DNA from: Alphaproteobacteria bacterium
GTDB lineage: Bacteria > Pseudomonadota > Alphaproteobacteria > ATCC43930 > CGMCC-115725
Direction of reading: 5' to 3'
Assembly: GCA_019237175.1 (NCBI GenBank)
Contig: JAFAHP010000015.1
Location: 1-9,345 of the forward strand
Length of the DNA: 9,345 bases
Positions within the stretch are counted from its first letter, which is position 1; every line of letters starts with the position of its first letter. This document shows, in pieces, positions 1 through 6,950 of this stretch. Under the pieces are notes generated by a model that had not been told where the DNA came from, searched no databases, and saw only the letters and a list, made by a program, of their open reading frames with translations. The translations under genes were made by a program, and so were the position numbers.

Positions 1-2
1 TC

Positions 3-59
3 GAGAAGAACATGCGCCTGTTCGAGGACGCGAACCGCTCGCTGGCCTTCCGCGCATAA
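3..59 (+). CDS. 3' end of an unidentified upstream gene (partial)
   Basis: An open frame enters from the left edge and ends at TAA 57-59. The 18 visible residues end in ...NRSLAFRA. This is too little to name a family; a tail of this kind would fit an amidohydrolase-like enzyme, but that is a guess. The next start codon lies about 10 nt after the stop, and the Shine-Dalgarno sequence of the next gene overlaps the TAA, so the two genes are probably co-transcribed and may be translationally coupled. Confidence 0.45.
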   Translation, partial: EKNMRLFEDANRSLAFRA

Positions 60-69
60 GGTGGCGGTG

Positions 70-834
70 ATGGCGGTGCGCCTATTCGCTTTTACTTGCG
101 GCTGGCTGGAGGGGGAGCTGAGCTATCTAATGGAGGGCGGCAGCGGCAAGGTCGCATTGCCGATCCCGGCCTATCTGATCGAGCATCCGAAAGGCACAGC
201 ACTGTTCGACACCGGCATGCACCCCGATTGCCAGCACGACCCGGCCGGACGGGTCAGCCGTCGCGTCATGCAATTGTTTTCATTCAACTACCATCCCGGA
301 GAGGAGATCGGCGCCCGGCTTCAAGCGGTCGGCCGCGACCCGGGCCGGATCGACATCGTCATCAACTCGCATTTCCACTTCGATCATGTGGGCGGCAACG
401 CACAGGTCCCGAACGCGACGATGATCGTGCAGCGGCGCGAATGGGAAGCCGGGATGGACCCGCAAGCCGCTGCGCGGCGCGGTTTTGACCGGCGCGATTT
501 CGATCTCGGACACAAGCGGCTTTTGCTTGACGGCGAATATGATGTGTTCGGCGACGGCAGTGTCGTCTGCTTGCCGACCTATGGCCATACCCCCGGGCAC
601 CAGTCGCTCAAGGTGCGGCTTGCTTCGGGCGACATCGTGCTGGCGGCCGATTCCTGCTACTTCTGTCGCACTTTGCGCGAGCGGCGATTGCCGCAAAACG
701 TCTTCGACCGCGCGGCAATGCTTGCTTCGCTCGATCGCCTGGTAAACCTCGAAACCAGCGGAGCCCGCATCTTTTTCGGCCACGACGCCGAGTTTTGGAA
801 AACCGTGCCGCAAGCCCCGACCGCGATTGTTTAA
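70..834 (+). CDS. N-acyl homoserine lactonase family metallo-beta-lactamase-fold hydrolase
   Basis: Predicted cytoplasmic zinc hydrolase that would open lactone rings, such as those of acyl-homoserine lactone signals or small gamma-lactones. With the ATG at 70 (254 aa) the visible ligands are H101, H103, D105 and H106 in HFHFDH, H173 in GHTPGH, D194 in ADSCY and H238 in FFGHD. Tyr197 lies three residues after the bridging Asp, as Tyr194 does after Asp191 in AiiA. The N-terminal LFDTGMHPD segment is also typical of the AiiA/AttM group, and the length matches the family. A GTG at 61 in the same frame is possible (257 aa), but AAGGTGG at 58-64 is well placed for the ATG at 70. No luxI or luxR homologue is in the window, so the true substrate could be a catabolic lactone instead of a signal. 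The HAD gene follows after 24 nt. Family is secure; substrate is inferred. Confidence 0.88.
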   Translation: MAVRLFAFTCGWLEGELSYLMEGGSGKVALPIPAYLIEHPKGTALFDTGMHPDCQHDPAGRVSRRVMQLFSFNYHPGEEIGARLQAVGRDPGRIDIVINSHFHFDHVGGNAQVPNATMIVQRREWEAGMDPQAAARRGFDRRDFDLGHKRLLLDGEYDVFGDGSVVCLPTYGHTPGHQSLKVRLASGDIVLAADSCYFCRTLRERRLPQNVFDRAAMLASLDRLVNLETSGARIFFGHDAEFWKTVPQAPTAIV

Positions 835-858
835 CCGGAACCGGAGTCAAACCCTCCA

Positions 859-1587
859 ATGCCATCCCTGCCGCGCGCGATCCTCATCGACCTCGACGAC
901 ACCATTCTAGTCGCGTTCGGCCCGGCACAGTCGCAATGGCAGCGGGTGATCGGTTCCTACGCCGATCACTTGACGCCATTGACCCCGGCTGCGGCGATCG
1001 ATGCGATCATGGACCGCTCGCGCGAGCTGTGGGCCGACCCGGCGCGGCACAAACATTGGCGCCACCGCATCGGCGAAGCACGGCGCCGGATCGTGGCCGA
1101 CGCTTTTGCCGTGTTGGCGGCGGCCGGCCACCCTCTACCCGACCGCGCGCTCTGCGACGAGATCGCCGACCGGTACAACGCGCTGCACGACGCCGAGTTG
1201 CGATGCTTCCCTGGCGCGCATGACACTCTCGACCGGCTCAAGGATCTCGGCGTGAAGCTGGCGTTGATCACCAATGGTGCGGCGGTGCCGCAGCGCGCCA
1301 AGGTTGTTCGCTTTGCGCTCGAACATCGCTTTGATCATATCCAGATCGAGGGCGAGCACGGCTTTGGCAAACCCGAGGAGCGGGCCTACACGCATGCGAT
1401 GGAGGCGCTGGGTGTGTCGGCGCGCGAAACCTGGATGGTCGGCGATAATTTGGAATGGGAGGTAGCGGCCCCGCAGCGCCTCGGCATCCACGCGATCTGG
1501 CACGATGGTTACGGTACGGGATTGCCGGCCGATTGTCCGGTTCGCCCCGATCGCATCATCCGCCGCTTGTCGGAACTGCTGCCGTAA
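859..1587 (+). CDS. HAD-superfamily (subfamily IA) hydrolase, probable phosphatase
   Basis: Haloacid-dehalogenase-fold hydrolase of 242 aa, expected to remove phosphate from a small phosphorylated metabolite in the cytoplasm through an aspartyl-phosphate intermediate. All four motifs are visible: motif I IDLDDT with nucleophile D11 and D13; motif II LITNG with T138; motif III K171 in GFGKPEE; motif IV MVGDNLEWEV with D196. The helical cap lies between motifs I and II (about residues 20-115). The stretch around GDNLEWEVAAPQRLG resembles a HAD group common in Alphaproteobacteria whose substrate is not settled; YjjG-like nucleotidase activity is one option. The second acidic position of motif IV is Glu (E201) instead of the usual Asp. 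A GGAG at 843-846 is 12 nt from the ATG, a rather long spacing. It probably shares a transcript with the lactonase gene and ends just before a GC-rich palindrome. Confidence 0.85.
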   Translation: MPSLPRAILIDLDDTILVAFGPAQSQWQRVIGSYADHLTPLTPAAAIDAIMDRSRELWADPARHKHWRHRIGEARRRIVADAFAVLAAAGHPLPDRALCDEIADRYNALHDAELRCFPGAHDTLDRLKDLGVKLALITNGAAVPQRAKVVRFALEHRFDHIQIEGEHGFGKPEERAYTHAMEALGVSARETWMVGDNLEWEVAAPQRLGIHAIWHDGYGTGLPADCPVRPDRIIRRLSELLP

Positions 1588-1648
1588 CGCCCCACCCTGA
1601 TCCCCTCCGCGCGCCGGGGAGGGTCAGGATGGGGGCGGAGCGTCTTTA
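1588..1648. repeat. GC-rich dispersed palindrome, copy A (possible bidirectional terminator)
   Basis: Imperfect inverted repeat filling the gap between two convergent genes. The left arm begins CGCCCCACCCTGA and the right arm ends TCAGGATGGGGGCG; the centre pairs a C-rich with a G-rich run (CCCCTCC / GGGGAGGG) around GCGCGC. The right arm and its flank, ending in TCTTTA, closely match a second copy at 7967-8022. That makes it a dispersed repeat unit instead of a terminator peculiar to this gene pair, although its position after two stop codons would let it end transcription in both directions. Confidence 0.65.
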
Positions 1649-1671
1649 GGTCGCGAACACCCGCGCTGTGC

Positions 1672-2766
1672 TCAGCCGACTGTCACTTCGCGGCCGGTAG
1701 CCGATGCCTCGCTGATCGCGTCGATCAAATGGTGCAGTTCGACCGCGGTGGCAAAGGTCGGCTGCCGGTTTTGCCCGCTGCGGATCGCCTCGGCAAAAAG
1801 CGCATACATCTGGCCGACATTGAGGGGCTCCCCCGGCGGGGTCGCTGAGGAGACACGGCTCAGACGCTCCGGCACCGGCATCGCCGCCAGCGTATTTCCG
1901 CGCTGTGCGCCCAAGAGCGAAACCTCCCCCAGCTGCGGGGATTCTTCGCCGGTCACGACTAATGTCCCCTCGCGGCCGTAGATTTCCATCCGGTAACCGC
2001 TCCCGGCGAACGGGATGGCGCCGACATGCACCGAGGCAACCGCGCCGTTGGCGAGACGGCCGCTCAACAAAACGTTGTCGGGCGAGGTGACGTCGAGCCA
2101 CTTGTTCGTGCCGGTGTCGAGCCACTCTTTTGCCTGGGTCGCGACCACCGCCGACAGCTTGTGGAAGTCGCCAACGACAAAGCGCATCGCGTCGACCGTG
2201 TGGCCGTTGGCAATCGTCAGCGTGTTGGCCCCGAGTTCCGCATCGCGCTGCCAAGTGCGGTGAGATGGCCGGGTCAACACCCCCTCGCGCATCAGGCTGA
2301 CATGCACCGCCATCACTTCGCCAACAAAGCGCTCTCCGACAAGCTCCTTCATGTGCATCAGAACGGGATTGACACGGGCTTGCAGACCGACCGCGGTGAC
2401 AAGCCCATTGGCCTTGGCGAGTGCTGCCAACTCCACCGCCTCGGCGGTTGTCCGCCCGAGCGGCCATTCACAATAAACGTGCTTGCCGGCTTCGAGCGCC
2501 ACCTTGGCCGGCGTGTAATGGGACGGCACGCGCACGACGACCGCGACCGCGTCGATCTCAGGCGAGACGATCATCCTGCGGTAGTCATCAAAGGCCAACC
2601 GGGCGCCCCAGGCCTGGCGCGCCGCCTCGGCGCTGTCGGCCCGTGTCGTGCAGACCGCCGCCAGTTCAAAATCCGAGCTGGCACGTACGGCCGGCAGGTG
2701 AGAACGGGCCGACCAGGTGCCGCCGACGCTTGCGCCGATCAAACCCAGACGGATCTTGTCTGCCAT
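1672..2766 (-). CDS. Gfo/Idh/MocA-family oxidoreductase, Gal80-like
   Basis: Predicted NAD(P)-dependent dehydrogenase of 364 aa acting on a sugar, inositol or similar polyol. The N-terminal Rossmann domain (about residues 4-120) has the GLIGASVGG dinucleotide loop. The usual EKP motif reads CEWPLG (E100-W101-P102), so the catalytic-type Lys is a Trp. The C-terminal alpha/beta domain (about 130-360) contains GHTVDAMRF, where H189 and D192 occupy the usual HxxxD/HxxD region. EWP and the surrounding pattern recall Gal80-like members of the superfamily, some of which bind the nucleotide without a known reaction. An upstream extension to 2862 is possible, but a strong GGGAGG a few bases before the ATG at 2766 decides the start. 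It lies 177 nt downstream of the ABC ATPase on the same strand, with an inverted repeat in that gap, so it may have its own promoter. Substrate unknown. Confidence 0.85.
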   Translation of the reverse strand: MADKIRLGLIGASVGGTWSARSHLPAVRASSDFELAAVCTTRADSAEAARQAWGARLAFDDYRRMIVSPEIDAVAVVVRVPSHYTPAKVALEAGKHVYCEWPLGRTTAEAVELAALAKANGLVTAVGLQARVNPVLMHMKELVGERFVGEVMAVHVSLMREGVLTRPSHRTWQRDAELGANTLTIANGHTVDAMRFVVGDFHKLSAVVATQAKEWLDTGTNKWLDVTSPDNVLLSGRLANGAVASVHVGAIPFAGSGYRMEIYGREGTLVVTGEESPQLGEVSLLGAQRGNTLAAMPVPERLSRVSSATPPGEPLNVGQMYALFAEAIRSGQNRQPTFATAVELHHLIDAISEASATGREVTVG

Positions 2767-2843
2767 GTCGCTCCCTCCCGTGACGTTGTGTTCTCGCAAG
2801 CACGATCGTACGCGCTCCCAGGGCGGCGGTTCGAGACAAATTA

Positions 2844-2861
2844 TGTCAGACGTCCCTGACA
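2844..2861. promoter_or_regulatory. Inverted repeat, candidate operator upstream of the oxidoreductase gene
   Basis: TGTCAG-N6-CTGACA, with the flanking A/T pair also matching (ATGTCAG/CTGACAT). It lies 78-95 nt before the oxidoreductase ATG at 2766 in the gap after the ATPase gene. Read on the - strand, its far arm runs into CATAAT, a -10-like hexamer, though no good -35 is visible. There is no T-run, so it is unlikely to be a terminator. Its half-sites resemble those of the palindrome upstream of the permease gene. The regulator is unknown. Confidence 0.4.
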
Positions 2862-2943
2862 TTAACCCCTAAGTCCGGCACCGGGGCCAATCTTTTGCCG
2901 ATTGATCTTATCTCGGTGGGGGCAGAACGATGGTGAGGCCGCG

Positions 2944-4266
2944 TCACCCCTCGGGGTTTTCCAGGCTGAACATTTCCGCCTGGTCGTCATAAGCGAAGAT
3001 TTCCCCGTAACGGCCCCAATCGATCACCGCGTCGAGGGTTTCCTCGGCGGCGCTGTCGCTCAAATAATCCTCAAGCTCCTGCTCGAAGCGCACGCGCGGC
3101 GCGCGATGCCCGGGGCGCTCGTCGAGCACATGTCTGATGTGCTGCGCCAGCGGCACAGAGGTCAGCAGGTGTTGGGCGAACATCGTCTTGCGCGGCTGCG
3201 GGTCGAGTTCGGCAAAATTCCGAGCGTCGGCGCTCAATCGGATATCGCCCTCCTTGACCTCGGCGAAGCCGAGGTTTTGAAGCATCTCGGCGACCGGGAA
3301 CAGATCGTCGACCTCGAGCTGCAAATTGCGCGCGATTTCCGGCAGATCGGCCTTACCGTGGTATGGGGCTGCCGCGACCGTCTCGATCAGACCGGCCATC
3401 ATGTTTGGGGAGACGATCGGCAGCCAGCTCGCAAGATGCAGTTTTTGCGGGTGCTCGGCGGCCCCGGCACTCGGACGCGCCGTCATCTTGGCGTAAATCT
3501 CGTCGACAAGCTGGCGAAACGCCGGGTCGAGACGATTACGCGGATGCGGAAATAGCACCTCGATCTCGTCGGAAACGCGTCCCGGGTTCGACGTAAAGAT
3601 GAGGATGCGGTCGCACATGAAGACCGCCTCCTCGATATTGTGGGTGACCAACAGCATCGATTTGGTCGGCAAGCGATGCTCGATCCACAGATCGAGGAGG
3701 TCAGTCCGGATCGTCTCGGCGGTCAGCACATCGAGAGCGGAAAACGGCTCATCCAACAACAGAATCGTCGGCTCGACGACAAGGGCCCTGGCAAAGCCGA
3801 CGCGCTGGCGCATACCGCCCGACAATTCACGCGGATACGCAGACTCGAAGCCGTCGAGACCGATCAGGTCGATCGCGGACAGCGCGCGACGGCGGCTCTC
3901 CTTAGGACTGACGCCGATCGCTTCGAGGCCGGCTTCGACGTTCTGCAACACCGTGAGCCAAGGAAAAAGGGCGAAGGTCTGGAAGACCATCGCGATCCCC
4001 TCGGCGGGGCCGGTGATGGGTTCGTCGCGGTAGATGACCTGCCCGCTGCTCGGCCGGATCAGGCCCGCGATGATGCGCAGCAAGGTCGATTTTCCCGAAC
4101 CGGAACGGCCGAGCAGACCGACGATCTCGCCCGCATACAAGGACAGGTCGACGTCGGCGAGCACTTTGATTTCGCCCGAACCCTTTGGGAAGGCGCGGTT
4201 GATACCGCGCAAGGTCAGGATCGGGGCGCGCAGGGTCGCTTCGCTTAGTGTATCCAATGCAACCAT
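2944..4266 (-). CDS. ABC transporter ATP-binding protein, NitT/TauT type, with C-terminal AAA-associated domain
   Basis: ATPase that powers import through the adjacent permease; 440 aa, far longer than the roughly 260 aa of a plain NitT/TauT ATPase. The N-terminal domain (about 15-260) is complete: Walker A GRSGSGKST (53-61), Q-loop Q96 in VFQTFALFPW, signature LSGGMRQ (148-154), Walker B ILLLDE (D172, E173) and H-loop H209 in VTHN. The FPWLTVLQNVEAGLE stretch is typical of SsuB/TauC/NrtD relatives. Residues about 285-440 match what is expected of the AAA-associated C-terminal domain; about 288-350 looks like a winged helix (short helices, then LGFAEVKEGDIRLS) and may be regulatory. The ATG at 4266 lies 9 nt after the permease stop, so the two genes form one operon. 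The substrate cannot be read from the ATPase; candidates are anions or sulfonates, by family only. Confidence 0.92.
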   Translation of the reverse strand: MVALDTLSEATLRAPILTLRGINRAFPKGSGEIKVLADVDLSLYAGEIVGLLGRSGSGKSTLLRIIAGLIRPSSGQVIYRDEPITGPAEGIAMVFQTFALFPWLTVLQNVEAGLEAIGVSPKESRRRALSAIDLIGLDGFESAYPRELSGGMRQRVGFARALVVEPTILLLDEPFSALDVLTAETIRTDLLDLWIEHRLPTKSMLLVTHNIEEAVFMCDRILIFTSNPGRVSDEIEVLFPHPRNRLDPAFRQLVDEIYAKMTARPSAGAAEHPQKLHLASWLPIVSPNMMAGLIETVAAAPYHGKADLPEIARNLQLEVDDLFPVAEMLQNLGFAEVKEGDIRLSADARNFAELDPQPRKTMFAQHLLTSVPLAQHIRHVLDERPGHRAPRVRFEQELEDYLSDSAAEETLDAVIDWGRYGEIFAYDDQAEMFSLENPEG

Positions 4267-4275
4267 TTGCAGCTC

Positions 4276-6009
4276 TCAGTCGAGGCGTAACCGGTCTTCG
4301 GCGTAATGGTACAGCGGACGCCACAGAAGCCGGTTGAACAGGGTGACAAACAACGACATTATCGCAATACCAAGGACAATCTTGGGATAATTGCCGGCGG
4401 CCGTGTTGTCGGCGATATAGGCGCCCAAACCTTGCGCGGTAACTTTTGTATTACCCCAGGAAACGACCTCGGCCACAATAGTGGCGTTCCATGCACCGCC
4501 GGCCGCGGTGATCGCGCCCGTGACAAAATACGGAAAGATCCCGGGTAGGATCACCGACCGCCACCACTGCCAACCCCTCATCTGAAAATTGGTCGCCGCT
4601 TCACGAAAATCCGTCGGATAAGCGGTGGTGCCGGCGATCACGTTGAAGAGAATGTACCATTGAGTTCCAAGGATGATCAGTGGGCTCAACCAGATGTCTG
4701 GGTTCAAATGAAAGCTCACGATCCCGACGACAAAGACGGGAAACAGTAGATTCGCTGGAAACGCAGCGAGAAACTGGGCCAATGGCTGGATCTTCTCGGC
4801 GAGCCGTGGCCGAAGTCCCACATTGACCCCAACCGGCACCCAAATCAGCGAGGCGATCGCGATCAGCACGACCACGCGGGTCAGCGTCAACAGCCCCAGC
4901 TTGAACACGCTCAGAACCTCGCTCCCGCTGACCCCGGAAGCAACAAAAGCGACAACCTTCCAGGCCGCGAAGATCGCAGCCGCCGCCACCGCGAGGAACC
5001 AGACCGGGTCGAGGATCGTCGATGGCGCCTCCGGGCGCCCGATCCTGCGCACCCGCAGCGGAGCAAACCGCTGCCGCGCCAAGATACGCAGCGTCACCGC
5101 TGCAGGCCTGCCCACGGTTCCCATCAGCCGGCTGCGCTCGAGCAGCTCCAGAAACCAGGAGTTCGGCGCGATCTGTGCCCCGGTCTGTTCAAAACGAAAT
5201 TTGTCAGCCCAAGCAACAAGCGGCCGGAACATCAGCTGGTCGTAGAGAAGGATTACGATGATCATCGTCAGGATCACCCAGCCGATCGCCGCCAAATTCT
5301 TTTCCTCGGTCGCTTTGGCAAGATAGGCGCCAATCCCCGGCAAAGTGATCGTCGTGTCGCCGACCGTGATCGCCTCGCTGGCGACGATGAAAAACCAACT
5401 CCCGGACATGCTCATCATCATGTTCCAGATGAGGCCCGGCATCGCAAACGGGACTTCCAACCGCCAAAACCGCTGCCACGCCGAAAAACGGAAACTTCGC
5501 GCCGCTTCCTCGAGATCGCGCGGCGCTGTGCGCAGCGATTGATAAAAGCTGAACGCCATGTTCCACGCCTGGGCGGTAAAGATCGCGAAAATTACCGCAG
5601 CTTCGGCGCCGGCAATCCGACCGGGGAATAAGGACATGAAAAAGACGACAGTGAATGAGATGTAACCCAGCACCGGAACGGATTGAAGGATGTCGAGGAT
5701 CGGGATTAAGACCAGTTCGACACGCCGGCTTTTCGCGGCGAGCGTCGCATAGGTAAAAGTAAAAAAGAGCGAGGCCGCCATCGCCGCCAGCATGCGCAAG
5801 GTTGTGCGCAGCGCGTACTCGGGGAGATTGATCGGATCGAGGGAGACAACCGGCTCCTTCAGCGTCGAGAGCGGCGCCAATGTCTGGCGCGCCCCCTCGC
5901 TGGCCAATAACAACAATCCAATGACCAGTGGAAACGCGACCAGGTCCCAGCGGTTGGGCACCAAACCCCGAGCCGTCAGACTGGCGTAGCTGATCGAGCT
6001 TGCGCGCAC
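4276..6009 (-). CDS. ABC transporter permease, two fused BPD-type transmembrane domains
   Basis: Inner-membrane permease of 577 aa that carries both channel halves of an importer in one chain. The first membrane segment is near residues 22-39. The first permease domain (about 68-265) has its ATPase-coupling EAA loop at about 167-187 (EEAARSFRFSAW...). A long cytoplasmic linker (about 266-330, rich in Arg) follows, then the second domain (about 332-568) with EAA loop at 469-489 (REAATNFQMRGW...). Both halves resemble SsuC/TauC-type permeases. The frame stays open to a GTG at 6045, but GGAG at 6016-6019 is 6 nt before the GTG at 6009, whereas the site near 6050 is too close to its GTG; hence 6009. 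This is the first gene of the block; the ATPase follows after 9 nt. No periplasmic binding protein lies nearby. Confidence 0.9.
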   Translation of the reverse strand: MRASSISYASLTARGLVPNRWDLVAFPLVIGLLLLASEGARQTLAPLSTLKEPVVSLDPINLPEYALRTTLRMLAAMAASLFFTFTYATLAAKSRRVELVLIPILDILQSVPVLGYISFTVVFFMSLFPGRIAGAEAAVIFAIFTAQAWNMAFSFYQSLRTAPRDLEEAARSFRFSAWQRFWRLEVPFAMPGLIWNMMMSMSGSWFFIVASEAITVGDTTITLPGIGAYLAKATEEKNLAAIGWVILTMIIVILLYDQLMFRPLVAWADKFRFEQTGAQIAPNSWFLELLERSRLMGTVGRPAAVTLRILARQRFAPLRVRRIGRPEAPSTILDPVWFLAVAAAAIFAAWKVVAFVASGVSGSEVLSVFKLGLLTLTRVVVLIAIASLIWVPVGVNVGLRPRLAEKIQPLAQFLAAFPANLLFPVFVVGIVSFHLNPDIWLSPLIILGTQWYILFNVIAGTTAYPTDFREAATNFQMRGWQWWRSVILPGIFPYFVTGAITAAGGAWNATIVAEVVSWGNTKVTAQGLGAYIADNTAAGNYPKIVLGIAIMSLFVTLFNRLLWRPLYHYAEDRLRLD

Positions 6010-6083
6010 CCGCGTCTCCTGGAAATTCACCACACTCGCACACACCGCTCCCGCTTAGTCAAGTTCCGAAAATGTCGGTCGAT

Positions 6084-6099
6084 TGTCACATAAGTGACA
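6084..6099. promoter_or_regulatory. Perfect 16-bp palindrome, candidate operator for the ABC transporter operon
   Basis: TGTCAC-ATAA-GTGACA is a perfect 6+4+6 inverted repeat. It lies 75-90 nt before the proposed permease start, in an AT-richer patch of an otherwise GC-rich leader. It shares the TGTCA/TGACA arms with the repeat at 2844-2861. The spacing does not fit CRP (TGTGA-N6-TCACA) or FNR (TTGAT-N4-ATCAA). A GntR- or TetR-type repressor is possible, but none is encoded here. Confidence 0.45.
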
Positions 6100-6206
6100 G
6101 ATTTAACCGGCTAATTGGCAAACTGCCGACGCCCGGGTGGTGGAGGGTTGCGCTGCTGATATCCGTCTGGTGCAGCAATCCGGCGATGGCCGGCTGACAA
6201 ATCTGT

Positions 6207-6740
6207 TTAGCGGCGGCCGACGTACGGGCGGACGGCGTCGATCAGCACTGCGGTTGGAGCAAGCCGCGGCCCCTCTCCGAAGTCCACCGGCGGCACGATC
6301 GTGACACCCCAATCCGACAAGGTCCCGAGCGAAGCGCGCGCCTGCGGGTGATCGAGGAGTGGAGCGTTCAGGGATGGTCCGACGATTACCGGCGTATGGC
6401 GCCCGATGGCCTCGGCGACCACTGAGAGCGCCAAGTTGTCGGCGATGCCGTGCGCAAGCTTGTTGAGCGAGTTGAAACTGCACGGCGCGAACAGCACCAC
6501 CCCTCGTGGCGGCCGCGGACGGATGGCCAGGTCAAAATACGACTCGACGACCTGCGTCCCCTCGATATCAGCAAGCTCGCGCGGGGCAATGACGCGCCCG
6601 GCGTTCGGGGTGGGGATGGCGATCACAGTGTGAAAACCGAGTGCAGTGAGGCCGCGCAGAATTTCGGGACCGCGCGCCGCCGTTGTAGTGCCGCTGAGCA
6701 CCATGTAGACGACATCGAACACTTCGTCAGTGGAGCTCAT
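6207..6740 (-). CDS. Flavoprotein, phosphopantothenoylcysteine-decarboxylase-like (HFCD fold)
   Basis: Probable FMN-binding protein of 177 aa in the homo-oligomeric flavin-containing Cys decarboxylase family (Dfp/CoaC, EpiD, UbiX-like). The FMN-binding strand and loop are visible as LFAPCSFNSLNKLAHGIADNLAL (about 83-105), corresponding to the APASANTIAKxxxGIADNL type. The substrate clamp PxMNxxMW...HP is changed to PSLNAPLLDHP (122-132), keeping Asn125 but replacing both Met. The N-terminal G-S/T-A loop reads VLSGTTTAARG (14-24). No CoaB synthetase domain follows, so it is not a bifunctional CoaBC; its role may be a decarboxylation or flavin delivery in secondary metabolism. GAGGA just before the ATG at 6740 fixes the start; a same-frame extension to 7721 is antisense to the esterase and rejected. 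It is divergent from the esterase gene. Confidence 0.75.
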   Translation of the reverse strand: MSSTDEVFDVVYMVLSGTTTAARGPEILRGLTALGFHTVIAIPTPNAGRVIAPRELADIEGTQVVESYFDLAIRPRPPRGVVLFAPCSFNSLNKLAHGIADNLALSVVAEAIGRHTPVIVGPSLNAPLLDHPQARASLGTLSDWGVTIVPPVDFGEGPRLAPTAVLIDAVRPYVGRR

Positions 6741-6950
6741 CCTTGTCCTCTGGGCTGCGCCGAGTGTTTTACCGCAATACCCACATTCCTGTTGCAGAAT
6801 TCCGGCAGATCGGCTCGGCTGCTCTCTGGGGTGACAGGCGGCCGCCTCCGCAACATATGCATGGCAACCGGAGTCTCGTCGCCCAGGTTTTGGATGGACC
6901 GACCCGGCTTTGCTGGAACTATCATCATCGGCAGTCGAGGGGACAACCGC
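6741..6950. promoter_or_regulatory. Divergent intergenic region between flavoprotein and esterase genes
   Basis: These 210 nt separate two start codons facing away from each other, so promoters for both genes should lie here. A TATCAT hexamer at 6920-6925 is a reasonable -10 for the esterase, but the matching -35 is poor. On the other strand I see no convincing promoter and no clear operator palindrome. No separate small gene is supported. Confidence 0.3.

Noticed and set aside
280..813. 177-aa - strand open frame opposite the lactonase
   Set aside because: It is a shadow of the lactonase, which has all its metal ligands on the + strand; no family features are seen.
2026..2859. 277-aa + strand open frame opposite the oxidoreductase
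   Set aside because: Its translation is His/Arg/Gly-rich with no motif, while the opposite strand encodes a complete Gfo/Idh/MocA protein.
2767..2862. N-terminal extension of the oxidoreductase to 396 aa
   Set aside because: The extra 32 residues precede the Rossmann strand without similarity to the family, overlap the inverted repeat, and a strong GGGAGG supports the start at 2766.
2902..4248. + strand open frames of 144-217 aa opposite the ATPase
   Set aside because: They are mirror frames of the complete ATPase, whose Walker, signature and H-loop motifs are all on the - strand.
6180..6193. Small hairpin CCGGC-GATG-GCCGG after the flavoprotein gene as a terminator
   Set aside because: The stem is only 5 bp and no T-run follows on either strand, so it is not distinguishable from chance in GC-rich DNA.
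6450..6950. In-frame upstream extension of the esterase to 502 aa
   Set aside because: It runs antisense through the flavoprotein gene and its translation looks like random Arg-rich GC-rich sequence; a ribosome site precedes the ATG at 6951.
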